Source of the DNA: a virus
Reading direction: 5' to 3' (one strand)
IMG/VR virus record: IMGVR_UViG_3300008120_000360
Coordinates: 1 to 22,064 of that record
Length of the DNA stretch: 22,064 nucleotides
The notes below the pieces were generated by a model, which saw only the letters and a list, made by a program, of their open reading frames with translations, had not been told where the DNA came from and searched no databases. The translations under genes were made by a program, and so were the position numbers. Below, one piece after another: positions 7,092-14,735 of the stretch (position 1 is the first letter of the stretch; the number at the start of each line of letters is the position of its first letter).

Positions 7092-7958
7092 TTATTGTTT
7101 GTCGAGTTCGACCCAGGCTCCGTTGTAGGAGAGGTATTCGGTCATGTCGTTGGAATCGACCCAGCGCAGTCCTTCGGTGTGCGAAGGCGCGGTGGCGCTG
7201 ACGACATCCTTGATCTGTTTGCCGTCGAGGGCGGTTTGGGCGGCGCTGCTGACTGGTTTGTTCGCATCGCTGGTATTGTCTGCGTTGCCGAGGCCGACTT
7301 GGGCTTTGGTGACGCTGTGCGGGTTGTTGGTCGCGGCGACATGGCCAGAGAGGGTTCCTTCGGCAGTAGTCACACGGCCAGCAAGCGTTGTCGCGGCGGA
7401 CTCGATGGCATTGATGTCGCTCTCGGCTGTGTCGAGGCGCGAATCCAAGGCCGAGTCGGCTGCTTCACGCGCCGAAGTCTCGGCGGCGAGGCCGGAAGAG
7501 GCGCTGGTAGCGAGGCTGGTGATGGCACCGTTGAGCGAGGAGTCGGCGGCTTGGAAGGCGGTGACGACTTCTGTCAACGAATCGAGCGAGCCAGCGGTGG
7601 TGTTGGCAAGGACATTGTCGATGCGAGTGCCGAGGGCGGCTTCGGCTGCGGTGGCGCGGGTGATTTCCGAGGAAAGACCGCCTTCTGCCGTGGTCACACG
7701 ACCGGCCAATGTGCTGGCGGCGGACTCGATAGCGGTGATGTCGCTCTCGATGGCGGTGGCGCGGCTTTCCAAGCCGGTGACGGCTGGGGCCGAGGCGACG
7801 CGGGCGTTGGTGAAGTAGAGGTTGGAACTGCCCTCGACGACCGCATCGGTGGTGCGGGGGACGAGTTTCCATGCGGTGCCGTTGTATTGCCAGCTTCTGC
7901 TGCCAACGGTGTGGACTTGGTTGTTAGTCGGTGAGGACGGGAATGAGATAGCTGCCAT
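7092..7958 (-). CDS. Tail fibre protein with internal duplication
   Basis: A 288-aa protein. The N-terminal 35 residues match the next gene. Residues 63-96 and 171-204 are a near-identical 34-residue duplication (both contain ESAA-(S/T)-TLAGRVTTAEG). The segment between is an Ala/Ser-rich, probably coiled-coil, shaft. Residues 210-235 (NNPHSVTKAQVGLGNADNTS) are the classic phage tail-fibre repeat motif. The last 30 residues (GLRWVDSNDMTEYLSYNGAW) resemble the end of the neighbour at 7974-8309. This is a standard trimeric fibre layout; the role would be adsorption. The start lies 15 nt after the upstream stop without a Shine-Dalgarno. Confidence 0.75.
   Translation of the reverse strand: MAAISFPSSPTNNQVHTVGSRSWQYNGTAWKLVPRTTDAVVEGSSNLYFTNARVASAPAVTGLESRATAIESDITAIESAASTLAGRVTTAEGGLSSEITRATAAEAALGTRIDNVLANTTAGSLDSLTEVVTAFQAADSSLNGAITSLATSASSGLAAETSAREAADSALDSRLDTAESDINAIESAATTLAGRVTTAEGTLSGHVAATNNPHSVTKAQVGLGNADNTSDANKPVSSAAQTALDGKQIKDVVSATAPSHTEGLRWVDSNDMTEYLSYNGAWVELDKQ
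7347..7448 (-). repeat. Tail-fibre duplication, copy 2 (codes residues 171-204)
   Basis: Second copy of a 34-codon unit in the fibre gene. It pairs with 7671-7772, offset by 324 bp. Both encode LxSRxxxxESDIxAIESAA, then TLAGRVTTAEGxLS. Confidence 0.75.
7671..7772 (-). repeat. Tail-fibre duplication, copy 1 (codes residues 63-96)
   Basis: First copy of the 34-codon unit duplicated in the fibre gene; see 7347-7448. The DNA is similar but not identical, with differences mostly at third positions, so the duplication is old or under protein-level selection. Confidence 0.75.
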
Positions 7959-7973
7959 GATATTAGGTGGTGT

Positions 7974-8309
7974 TTAGTTGTTGTTGGGTTTTTCGACCCA
8001 ACTTCCTGCGAACCATTCGTAGGTTGTGAGGTCAAAAGGGGTGGTCCACCGCTGGCCTTGGTAGGGGTGGGCAGGCGGGGTGTCGGAATAAGTGGTAGGG
8101 AGGTCGGCGGCGGGGGTGTAGGTAGTGGCGTTCCAGCGGTATGGCAGGCCGGAATCTTGCGCGATGTAGAGGCGTTTGTCCTTGCCGACGCCGGGAAAAT
8201 TTTCGGCGGAGCTGTATTCGACAACGCCGAGCGAGTCCTCCGGCAGCACGATGGTGAACTGCGAGAGATCGAGCTGCTGAGTGATATTTGTCTCGGTGAT
8301 CGTTGTCAT
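7974..8309 (-). CDS. Small virion protein with fibre-type modules
   Basis: A 111-aa protein. Residues 37-64 (ENFPGVGKDKRLYIAQDSG ... YRWNATTY) form a short beta module often seen in phage fibres, where a parameter-like NFP-x-x-G-x-x-x-x-x-LYIA-x-D block precedes a Y-x-W motif. Residues 80-106 (HPYQGQRW ... YEWFAGSWVE) resemble the C-terminus of the 288-aa fibre. The start overlaps the previous stop by one base (TGATG). Probably a minor tail or fibre-attachment protein; no enzyme motif. Confidence 0.6.
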   Translation of the reverse strand: MTTITETNITQQLDLSQFTIVLPEDSLGVVEYSSAENFPGVGKDKRLYIAQDSGLPYRWNATTYTPAADLPTTYSDTPPAHPYQGQRWTTPFDLTTYEWFAGSWVEKPNNN

Positions 8310-8803
8310 CAGGCGTAAGTGGCGGTCTCCCGGTTAGTCCACGCGACATCGGTCGCCTTGGCGGTGGCTGTGATGGTGCCGTTGGTGCTGAGTGCGGAGC
8401 GGGTGATGATCCATTTGGCCACGGCGGCGGGGGAGCCGACGGCGGGGATGTCGGAGTTGAGGAGCAGGCCGTAGTAGCTGAAGGTGCCTGCGGTGTTGAG
8501 GGCGAAGGAGTGGAGGTAAAGATCGGGGTCGCGCTGGGTGACCATGCTGTAGAGGCCGAAAGCGACGACGACGATTTTGGCGTTGTTCGGGATGGGCGTG
8601 GAGAAGGTGATGGTGCCTGCGCCTTGGTTGACGAGGTAGTCCACGGTGGGCTCTTGCATCACGCCGTTGATGGCGACTAGGACATGGTTGGGGTCGGAGG
8701 ATTTGAGGCCCGAGACGGTAAAGGTTTTGAGCGTGCCGTTGCCCGTCAAGCGCGTCTTGGCGCTCGATACGCTGAGTTGCTTTGGGATCGGGGTGGCGTT
8801 CAT
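8309..8803 (-). CDS. Virion protein, probable tail/fibre component
   Basis: A 164-aa protein. The N-terminal 85 residues (LTGNGTLKTFTVSGL, HVLVAINGVMQEPTVDY, GTITFSTPIPNNAKIVV) form a beta-rich domain that I recall from many phage structural proteins, where a V-x-V-x-I-(N/D)-G-V-x-Q-x-P-x-x-D-Y block is typical. The C-terminal ~55 residues hold the W-x-I-x-R ... NG-x-I ... AW-x-x-R ... TY module shared with two other genes here. ATG 8803 overlaps the upstream stop (ATGA). Confidence 0.7.
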   Translation of the reverse strand: MNATPIPKQLSVSSAKTRLTGNGTLKTFTVSGLKSSDPNHVLVAINGVMQEPTVDYLVNQGAGTITFSTPIPNNAKIVVVAFGLYSMVTQRDPDLYLHSFALNTAGTFSYYGLLLNSDIPAVGSPAAVAKWIITRSALSTNGTITATAKATDVAWTNRETATYA

Positions 8804-9750
8804 CGAAAGTCGAATTTCGCGGAGTAGTGGCGGACCTCGCCTTTGCGGAGCCAGATGTCGTCGCGGAGCTTGAGGAGCAGCCCCTCGGCGCGGAGGAGTT
8901 GGAATTGGCTCTTATCCATCTGGCCATCCTCGGCGAGCGTTTCGGCGAGGGCGGAGGTCTTGAGGTAGTCGGCGAGGAAGGTCGGGATGCGGTGGCGGAG
9001 CCAGTATTCCTCGTTCGTCGGTGCGTTGCCGGTGGTGGCTTGCAGAGCCTCGTAGCAGTCGCCGGTCGGGGCGTGGTAAACCAAATCCTCGGCGGCGTAG
9101 GCGGTGTTGGCGGCGTAGGCCGTGGCGGTGAATTTGGGGACCGGGAGCTGAAATTTCACATACACCGGGCCGCCCGCATATCGCTCGTCGGTGATAAAAA
9201 CAGTGTCGGCGGTGGTGACAAAATCGTAGCTCTGGGTGATTCGCGTGTCGCTCGGGGCGTCGGAGTAAATGGCGAGGACTTCGCCAATCGGCAGCTTGCC
9301 TGCAACAACCAGGGGGAAATACGGAATGATGTCGGAGGGGTCGTTGGTCGAGTCCTCCACATAGGTGGCGCTGGTGCGGGAGTCCCACGCGACATCGAGG
9401 GCGGTGTCGATATTGAGCACTTGGCCATCGGCGGTGGTGGTAACGCGCTTGATGCGCCAGACGGGCTCAGAGAAAAGCGAGCCCTGCGGAGCGCGGCCAA
9501 TGTAGGAGACGGTGCCTTGGTAGTCGGCTTCGTAGGTGTATGCGCCTTCGGTGAAGCCCTCGCCGAGCACGATGCGTTGCTCGGTGTGGGTGATCTGGGG
9601 CCACTCATCGAAATTCCAAGCGAAGGTGGCGGCGCTGGTGAGGTATTCCGCCAGCGCCGAGCCCTGCGAGGGCAAAAGCGGTTGGGCGGGGTCAATGCCC
9701 ATGCGGGTGAGCACGCCATCGCGGACGGTCTTGTAAGGAGTCGTCTTCAT
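8800..9750 (-). CDS. Neck/tail protein (head-tail adaptor candidate)
   Basis: A 316-aa protein starting MKTTPYKTVRDGVLTRMGID at ATG 9750, which overlaps the portal stop (ATGA). A long in-frame Arg/Pro-rich extension across the portal gene is a shadow. Residues about 1-70 are helical with WNFDEWPQIT. Residues 98-130 hold the module WRIKRV ... DG-x-V ... AWDSRTSATY shared with two downstream genes. Residues about 215-255 (AYAAEDLVYHAPTGDCYEAL ... EEYW) resemble a small carbohydrate-binding (CBM5/12-like) module. The C-terminus is helical. Its position directly after the portal suggests an adaptor or gatekeeper joining head and tail, with surface-binding insertions. No firm family match. Confidence 0.65.
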   Translation of the reverse strand: MKTTPYKTVRDGVLTRMGIDPAQPLLPSQGSALAEYLTSAATFAWNFDEWPQITHTEQRIVLGEGFTEGAYTYEADYQGTVSYIGRAPQGSLFSEPVWRIKRVTTTADGQVLNIDTALDVAWDSRTSATYVEDSTNDPSDIIPYFPLVVAGKLPIGEVLAIYSDAPSDTRITQSYDFVTTADTVFITDERYAGGPVYVKFQLPVPKFTATAYAANTAYAAEDLVYHAPTGDCYEALQATTGNAPTNEEYWLRHRIPTFLADYLKTSALAETLAEDGQMDKSQFQLLRAEGLLLKLRDDIWLRKGEVRHYSAKFDFR

Positions 9751-11822
9751 GGCTGGCCTCCTTGCTGGGCCATTTTCTGAAGCGCGGGCTGGGCTCCGAC
9801 GCGGCCGATCTTGGCGTTTTGTTGCTGCTGGAGGGCGAACGAAAACGCCTGCATGCGGGCGTCGAGCATGGATTTGAAAATCTCGTCCTGAGCGTATCGT
9901 TGCTGCACGGCCGGGTTTGACTGCACGATCTGCTGCAGGGTTTGCAGGCGGAGCTGGGCGTTTTGGCCGTCGCTCTTGAGTTGAGGCTCGGTGCCGGCGG
10001 CGATCTTGGTGAATTGCAGCTGCTCGTCTTCGATTTCCTGCTGGGAGGCGGCTTCGACATCCTTGATGAGGAATTCGGCCATGCCCGGATCGATGGCGCT
10101 GAAAAGAAATTTGACGAGGCCGACGCGGTCCACGACGCCCATGACATCCAGCGGGAGGAGCTCGATCATGCCCTTGATTTTGACCTGGAGGGCTTCGGAA
10201 TCGAAGGTGCGGGCGTCGAAGTCGAGGCGCATGTCGAACTTGCCTTGGATCTCCTGACGGGAGGCGCGGAAGGGCATGGGCATGCCGCCGGCGATTCTTA
10301 CGAATTGGACATCGTCGAGGTATTGCTGCGCGAGTTGGAAGGTCTGCCCGAGGATGAGGGAGCAATCGGAGAGCCAGCTATCCACGAGGTCTTGCTGGGC
10401 GAGCGCGGACCGCTGGGGAGCGAGGTCGGCGCGAGGGATGCCGAAATACTCATCCACATCGCGGCGGGTGGCGGCCTCAATCTCAATCGTGCCTTGATCG
10501 AATGGCGGTGGCGTCATCCATTGGAATTCGCCGGGCCGGCGCTCGGGGAGCTGCACGGCAGGGCCGAGGACGATGTTGAGTTTGCCCCTGTTCGCCGGAC
10601 AGCGAAGGGGTGGAATTATGGACAGAGAGGCGCGATCACTACGGTAGTCGCGCTGCGTTTTGATTTCCGTCTGATGAGTGGAAAGCAGCTCGGGAACACC
10701 TCGGGACTCGACGAGCGGGCGGGAGGTGCGCTCCAGCGGTAGCTCGACAAATGGATATTGGCCGTGCGCGTAGTTCATGGCCTCGCTCTTGGCAACGCGG
10801 TCTACGACGCTTGGATGGATGATGGTGCAGAGCACCTCCATGGCGCCGAGGGACTCGTTCCACTTTTTGCGGTAAACGCGCCAGACTTCGATGAGGTCGC
10901 GGTCGTCGGTGAGTAAAATGGAATCGGTGGCGCGGTAGTGGTTCCGACCGCTGCGGGCGCTGACGCCTTTGTGTTTCACCGCTTCTTCAATCCACTTCGA
11001 GTCGTAGTCCTCGGTGACCTCTCGCTCGCGGAGCTCGTCCTCGCGGAGAAGCTCGCGGCAGGCGATAAATGGGGCGCGCTGGAGGTCGTAGGTGCTTGGA
11101 GGGAAAATGATGTCCTCCCAGGGCTCGTAAGCCTGCCAATCGGGGAGGTTTTCAAAAATGTAGGGCGAGTCGTATTCAAAGAATCCTTGCTCGCGGAGGC
11201 GGCGGACATTGGCGGTGGTGCCTTGGCCTGGGAGGAGCATCTCCATCTCGCGGGCGACGGCCTCTTCCTGCGTGGGATCGAGGATGGCCTCGATGATGAG
11301 GGCGAGATTCGGATCGCCGGTCTCGGCGAAGGTTTGCTGGAGCGAGTCGAGGCGGAAGGTGAGGACTTCGTTGCGAGTCGTGCGGCGCCAGAAGACGCCC
11401 ATGATGGCGAGGCCGTAGGTCTCACGGATGTTGGCGGCGAGCTCGATCTCGCGCTTGGTCATGGCCGCGCAGTGCGAATTGAGGAGCCACTTGATAACGG
11501 TCTCGACCTTGCGGCCGGCCTGCATGTCGGTGCTCTCGGTCGGCAGGATCGACATGCGGGATTTCGCGAAGGAGTTTTTGAGCATCCGCACGCGCTCGTT
11601 GATGATCATGTCCGCAAGTCGGATTTTGCTGTCGCTGGCGCCATCCCACGGGAACGCGGGCTTGCCGAGCACGGAGGAGATTTTGCGGCCCGATTCATCC
11701 TGGCCGGCCCACAGGCAGTAGCGCAGGTTGTAGTTGAGATTTTTGCGGGACCAATAGGTCGCGGCATCGACCTCGGCCTGCTCGACGAGGCCAATGAGTT
11801 CAGAGACTTCGGCAGACTTCAT
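9747..11822 (-). CDS. Portal protein
   Basis: A 691-aa protein, large for a portal but normal for podovirus-type portals. The N-terminal half contains YWSRKNLNYNLRYCLWAGQ, FPWDGASDSKIRLADMIIN and a long all-alpha region. A portal-like core follows, with FENLPDWQAYEPWEDIIFPP, HGQYPFVELPLER and RGVPELLSTHQTEIKTQRDY. This last block, a lipid- or helix-rich wing followed by a helix with T-x-x-D, is typical of large portals. The C-terminal 120 residues are Gln/Ala-rich, as in the barrel. It forms the dodecameric ring through which DNA is packaged. It overlaps both neighbours by ATGA. Unusually, it lies downstream of the major capsid gene rather than after the terminase. Confidence 0.8.
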   Translation of the reverse strand: MKSAEVSELIGLVEQAEVDAATYWSRKNLNYNLRYCLWAGQDESGRKISSVLGKPAFPWDGASDSKIRLADMIINERVRMLKNSFAKSRMSILPTESTDMQAGRKVETVIKWLLNSHCAAMTKREIELAANIRETYGLAIMGVFWRRTTRNEVLTFRLDSLQQTFAETGDPNLALIIEAILDPTQEEAVAREMEMLLPGQGTTANVRRLREQGFFEYDSPYIFENLPDWQAYEPWEDIIFPPSTYDLQRAPFIACRELLREDELREREVTEDYDSKWIEEAVKHKGVSARSGRNHYRATDSILLTDDRDLIEVWRVYRKKWNESLGAMEVLCTIIHPSVVDRVAKSEAMNYAHGQYPFVELPLERTSRPLVESRGVPELLSTHQTEIKTQRDYRSDRASLSIIPPLRCPANRGKLNIVLGPAVQLPERRPGEFQWMTPPPFDQGTIEIEAATRRDVDEYFGIPRADLAPQRSALAQQDLVDSWLSDCSLILGQTFQLAQQYLDDVQFVRIAGGMPMPFRASRQEIQGKFDMRLDFDARTFDSEALQVKIKGMIELLPLDVMGVVDRVGLVKFLFSAIDPGMAEFLIKDVEAASQQEIEDEQLQFTKIAAGTEPQLKSDGQNAQLRLQTLQQIVQSNPAVQQRYAQDEIFKSMLDARMQAFSFALQQQQNAKIGRVGAQPALQKMAQQGGQP

Positions 11823-12208
11823 GCGGTGGCGAGGCCGGGATTGATGATGGTTGGGGCGGTGGTGGATTGGACGCGGGTGTGGGGATTCGCTTTGGCGAAT
11901 TCCTCCCGGAAGCCTTTATCCCGCCAGCAACCGGGGAGCTGCTGGTTCCAGAAAATGTAGCTGTCGTAATCGACGCTCATGGTGTGCTGCCCGATGCCTT
12001 CGACCGTGCGGCGGGCATCGGCGAGGCGGTCGCTGGCGGCCTTGATTCGGCGCTGGCGCATCTCGGCATTGACCATGCTGGCGTGCCAACCGGTGCGGAG
12101 TTCCTCGGTCACAAAGGGAGCGAGGTCGCCTAGATCGGCTTCGAGTTCGGATGCGTCGTGAACCACAATTTGTTTTTTTCTGTAACTGCGGAAAATGGGT
12201 GACTCCAC
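11819..12208 (-). CDS. Small protein between capsid and portal genes, unknown
   Basis: A 129-aa frame from a GTG at 12208. Residues about 20-85 are charged and helical (ASELEADLGDLAPF, MRQRRIKAASDRLADARRTV), followed by SYIFWNQQLPGCWRDKGFRE. Its stop overlaps the portal ATG (ATGA), which supports the 3' end. The start is uncertain: no ATG or Shine-Dalgarno is present near it, and a second GTG at 12166 (residue 15) follows an A-rich tract and is equally possible. It lies directly after the hairpin that follows the capsid gene. Position suggests a capsid or portal accessory protein. Confidence 0.55.
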   Translation of the reverse strand: MESPIFRSYRKKQIVVHDASELEADLGDLAPFVTEELRTGWHASMVNAEMRQRRIKAASDRLADARRTVEGIGQHTMSVDYDSYIFWNQQLPGCWRDKGFREEFAKANPHTRVQSTTAPTIINPGLATA

Positions 12209-12217
12209 AAGCCCGTG

Positions 12218-12251
12218 GGCTCGGCGGCGGGAGTCGGATCGCCGCCGAGCC
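12218..12251 (-). terminator. Strong hairpin after the major capsid gene (terminator or mRNA-stabilising)
   Basis: A perfect 11-bp inverted repeat, GGCTCGGCGGC (12218-12228) and GCCGCCGAGCC (12241-12251), with a 12-nt loop, starts 11 nt after the capsid stop codon. No T-run follows on the minus strand, so it is not a textbook intrinsic terminator. It could be a partial terminator or a stem protecting the abundant capsid mRNA, since the next genes need read-through. Confidence 0.6.
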
Positions 12252-12262
12252 GGGCGCGCGGG

Positions 12263-13276
12263 TTAGGCTGTGGCAGAGAATTTGCCGAGGCCGAGAGGCG
12301 ACTTGACGCACAGGGCGCAGATCGCATCGACGATGCCGCGAGGGCCACCGCCACGGTCCTCAAGCTCCTGGAAGCGGGGCTTGCGGTTGTAGCGGAGCTC
12401 GATCATGTCCATATCGAGGACATAACCGCGGGCGAGCTGGACGGCGCTGGTTCCGCCGGCAGCCAGGAAGAGCGATGGGATGAGCTCGAGAGTGCCGAAA
12501 TCACCTTCAAAAATATCCACCGTGTTGGTGAATTTTTTGTCTTCCGCATTGCTGTTCAGAGTGCGGATGGCGGCGGCGACATTCGTGCTCGCGAACTGGG
12601 TGCGTGTGAAGTTGGTGAACGCACGCTTCAACGCCGGACCGGCGATGAGGCTGTAGGTTTGCACCTTGCCGGTCTGGAGATAGATGCTCTGGAGCAAGTC
12701 CTGAACATTCGTCTCGGTGAGCGAAGCGGTGACGGTGGTGTTGATGGAGGCTGTCGGAGTGCGGTAGCCAGCAGCAACGGGGAGGTCGGTCTGGGCTCCG
12801 TTTTGGATCCAAGCACCAAGACCGCGGGTCTTGTAGGGATTCACGCCGGACTGCTCTGCGGACTCTTGGTCGGAGCAGAATGCAGCTTCCATCGAGCGTT
12901 TGATTTGCTCGAGGGATTTCGTGACGGCACGGGCCATTTCCTTCTTTTTGCCGACGCCGGCAACTTCAGAAATGTTCTGCGCGAGATCGTCCACCGAAGG
13001 CACTTCGCGGAACTTCTGAACGCGGGCGCTCAAGATTACGCGGTTCGCGGCGTTGTCGATGTAATCGCTGGCAGCGATGTCGGTATTCGAGAGGACTCCG
13101 GCAGGGAGCGTGGTCGAATTAAACGCATCGGCTTGCCATTGCGTGGTTGGGTTGATGGGTTCGGACCCCTTCTTCGCGGTGGAAACAACGGGGCAGGATT
13201 TGGCATCGACGACCGCGATGAGATCGCTGAGGTCTTGGCGGATGCCGGTTTGGGAAGTGATAAGTGTAGCGGGCAT
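12263..13276 (-). CDS. Major capsid protein, SU10/DUF5309-like
   Basis: A 337-aa protein that forms the icosahedral shell. Characteristic blocks: TTQWQADAFNSTTLPAG near residue 43, a DNAANRVILSARVQKFREVP segment near 75, then the long spine helix region EVAGVGKKKEMARAVTKSLE-QIKRSMEAAF with SDQES and RGLGAWIQN. The order W-x-x-D / R-x-x-x-x-x-x-x-V / KK-x-E-x-x-R-x-x-E-x-x-F / GL-x-x-x-I is what I know from the SU10/DUF5309 (HK97-fold) capsid family. A scaffold gene lies directly upstream (18-nt gap) and a hairpin directly downstream. The leader TCCCAACCAACCAAAATT has no Shine-Dalgarno, which is odd for the most abundant phage protein. Confidence 0.8.
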   Translation of the reverse strand: MPATLITSQTGIRQDLSDLIAVVDAKSCPVVSTAKKGSEPINPTTQWQADAFNSTTLPAGVLSNTDIAASDYIDNAANRVILSARVQKFREVPSVDDLAQNISEVAGVGKKKEMARAVTKSLEQIKRSMEAAFCSDQESAEQSGVNPYKTRGLGAWIQNGAQTDLPVAAGYRTPTASINTTVTASLTETNVQDLLQSIYLQTGKVQTYSLIAGPALKRAFTNFTRTQFASTNVAAAIRTLNSNAEDKKFTNTVDIFEGDFGTLELIPSLFLAAGGTSAVQLARGYVLDMDMIELRYNRKPRFQELEDRGGGPRGIVDAICALCVKSPLGLGKFSATA

Positions 13277-13294
13277 AATTTTGGTTGGTTGGGA

Positions 13295-14320
13295 CTACAG
13301 CGCTCCTTCTAGGAAGGCGGCGATGTCGTCGGATTTAAGGGCTGATGCACGCGAGAAGAGTGCTTTGGCTCTGTCGCGGGTTTCGATGTCTTTGGCAGGG
13401 ACTTTGGAACCTTTGGCCGGTGAGGGCGGTGGCGAGGCTTTCGCAGGAGTTTTCGACTCGGACGGGGCGGAGGACTTTTTGGCGGCCATTTGCTGGCGGG
13501 CGAAGCGGAGCTTCTGGCCCTCGATGGCATCGCCGACGATCATTTCGAGGTTCGGCAAGCCTTTCAGCGAGGGATAGGCGCGGAGCGTCTCTTTATACAT
13601 GGCTTGCTCGGGCGATCCGGCTTGGAAGAGCGCAGGATACGCGGTGCGGGCCTCGGTGAGGACGGCGTGGCGCTCGGAGATCCATTTCTCGCGCTTGGGA
13701 GCGTGCTCGGTGAGCACCTCGTCTGCATTGGCGAGATATTGGCGGACCTGGGCGGGCTCGTGGTAAACCTCTTCGCCGGCTGCGTTGGTGACCGTGCCGC
13801 CTTCGAGATTTTCGATGGCCCATTTGCGGACCTTCTTGGCGATGGCGATGCGTTCGGCGAGTTGATCCGGCGTCTCCACATCGGCGAGCGGGTCGCTGGG
13901 GGTGGGGAGTATTTGCACCGGTGTGGAGGCGTCGAGTTTGGCTCGGAGATCGGAAATTTCGCTCTCGAGTGTCTCGGCTCGCTCCTCGGCCTCGCGGCGC
14001 TTGGCGGTGATCTTATCGATCCGCTTCAGTAGCTTCTCGGCGGTGTGATCGGCGGGCTTTTCCTCCTCGGTTTTTTCGTCCTCGGTGGTGTCGTCGTCTT
14101 CGGCTGAGGATTCCTCCTCGGTCGAGTCGTTTTCCTGTGAAAGATCGGCTTCCGATTCAGACTCGGTGATCTCCTCGGTGGCGGCCTCATTGTCTGGCGC
14201 CTCCTCGGTGGTCTCCTGGGTGTCTGTCGGAGTGGTTTCCTCAATCGCGTCGAGCGTGAGCCCCATTTCTGTGGCCAGATCGGTGAGATTGAGCAGTGGT
14301 TCGGTTTGTTCTTGCGTCAT
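13295..14320 (-). CDS. Scaffold / capsid assembly protein
   Basis: A 341-aa protein, highly charged. Residues 1-95 are strongly acidic (runs of Glu, Asp, Thr such as TEEEKP and SAEDDDTTEDE). Residues about 97-130 form a coiled coil (KLLKRIDKITAKRREAEERA). Near residue 165 there is LAERIAIAKKVRKWAIENL. The basic, Lys/Pro/Ser-rich C-terminus (KSSAPSESKTPAKASPPP) and final helices would contact the capsid protein. Acidic N-terminus, coiled coil and basic helical C-terminus, directly before the capsid gene, are the usual scaffold layout. ATG 14320 has a GGAA 4-5 nt before it and is preferred to an in-frame TTG at 14329. Confidence 0.75.
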   Translation of the reverse strand: MTQEQTEPLLNLTDLATEMGLTLDAIEETTPTDTQETTEEAPDNEAATEEITESESEADLSQENDSTEEESSAEDDDTTEDEKTEEEKPADHTAEKLLKRIDKITAKRREAEERAETLESEISDLRAKLDASTPVQILPTPSDPLADVETPDQLAERIAIAKKVRKWAIENLEGGTVTNAAGEEVYHEPAQVRQYLANADEVLTEHAPKREKWISERHAVLTEARTAYPALFQAGSPEQAMYKETLRAYPSLKGLPNLEMIVGDAIEGQKLRFARQQMAAKKSSAPSESKTPAKASPPPSPAKGSKVPAKDIETRDRAKALFSRASALKSDDIAAFLEGAL

Positions 14321-14420
14321 GGTTTCCAACCAAGTGGGTCAGCGTTTTTGGACGAGGGCGCAGAAACTCGATGCGCTCCCTATGCGGCCCAGCGCGCAAG
14401 AGGGGAAGAGGGTCGCGGCC

Positions 14421-14459
14421 AAACCAACCGCAACTAAACGAAACCAACCGAAATCAACC
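14421..14459. repeat. Short direct repeats in scaffold leader
   Basis: AAACCAACCG occurs at 14421-14430 and again at 14441-14450 (20-bp period), with a degenerate AAATCAACC at 14451-14459. On the transcribed strand these read as GGTTGGTTT units. They lie in the 133-bp gap (14321-14453) before the scaffold gene. I see no gene or convincing promoter in the rest of the gap. Confidence 0.7.
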
Positions 14460-14735
14460 TACTTTGCTGGCCTCATCGATGCTCTGGAGCAGGTCGGCGC
14501 GGAGATTGCTCAACGCATCCAAGCCGCCGGCGCAGTGCGCGATGGTGCCTTGATTCTGCGCGCTCTGGAGGGTGCGGACGAGCTCAATGGCGTCCTCGAT
14601 GTGATCATCGATCTTTTGCAGGAGCGCCAGCACGACGAGGGGCTTCGTGCCGGGCATGCACAGCGCGGTGCGCATGTCGTCCTCGTCGAGGCGCTCGGGT
14701 TGCATGTAGCGGATGGTTTTTTTTATGGTGATCAT
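14454..14735 (-). CDS. Small helical protein downstream of queD, unknown
   Basis: A 93-aa protein, mostly helical: LDEDDMRTALCMPGTKPLVV, then LLQKIDDHIEDAIELVRTLQ and LDALSNLRADLLQSIDEA. Its ATG overlaps the QueD stop (ATGA), so it is translated with the modification cassette. It is the last gene before the leader repeats and scaffold gene. No family recognised; a role with QueD/DpdA is only suggested by linkage. Confidence 0.65.
   Translation of the reverse strand: MITIKKTIRYMQPERLDEDDMRTALCMPGTKPLVVLALLQKIDDHIEDAIELVRTLQSAQNQGTIAHCAGGLDALSNLRADLLQSIDEASKVG

Noticed and set aside
7347-7772. Possible CRISPR or tandem array in the fibre gene
   Set aside because: Only two 102-bp units 324 bp apart, both in frame and coding; this is a protein-domain duplication.
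9751-10365. N-terminal extension of the neck protein gene across the portal gene
   Set aside because: The extra 205 residues are Arg/Pro/His-rich and lie wholly over the portal; ATG 9750 overlaps the portal stop in the ATGA pattern used throughout.
12215-13312. 365-aa plus-strand frame opposite the major capsid gene
   Set aside because: Composition is that of an antisense shadow, with no recognisable motif; the capsid reading is clear.
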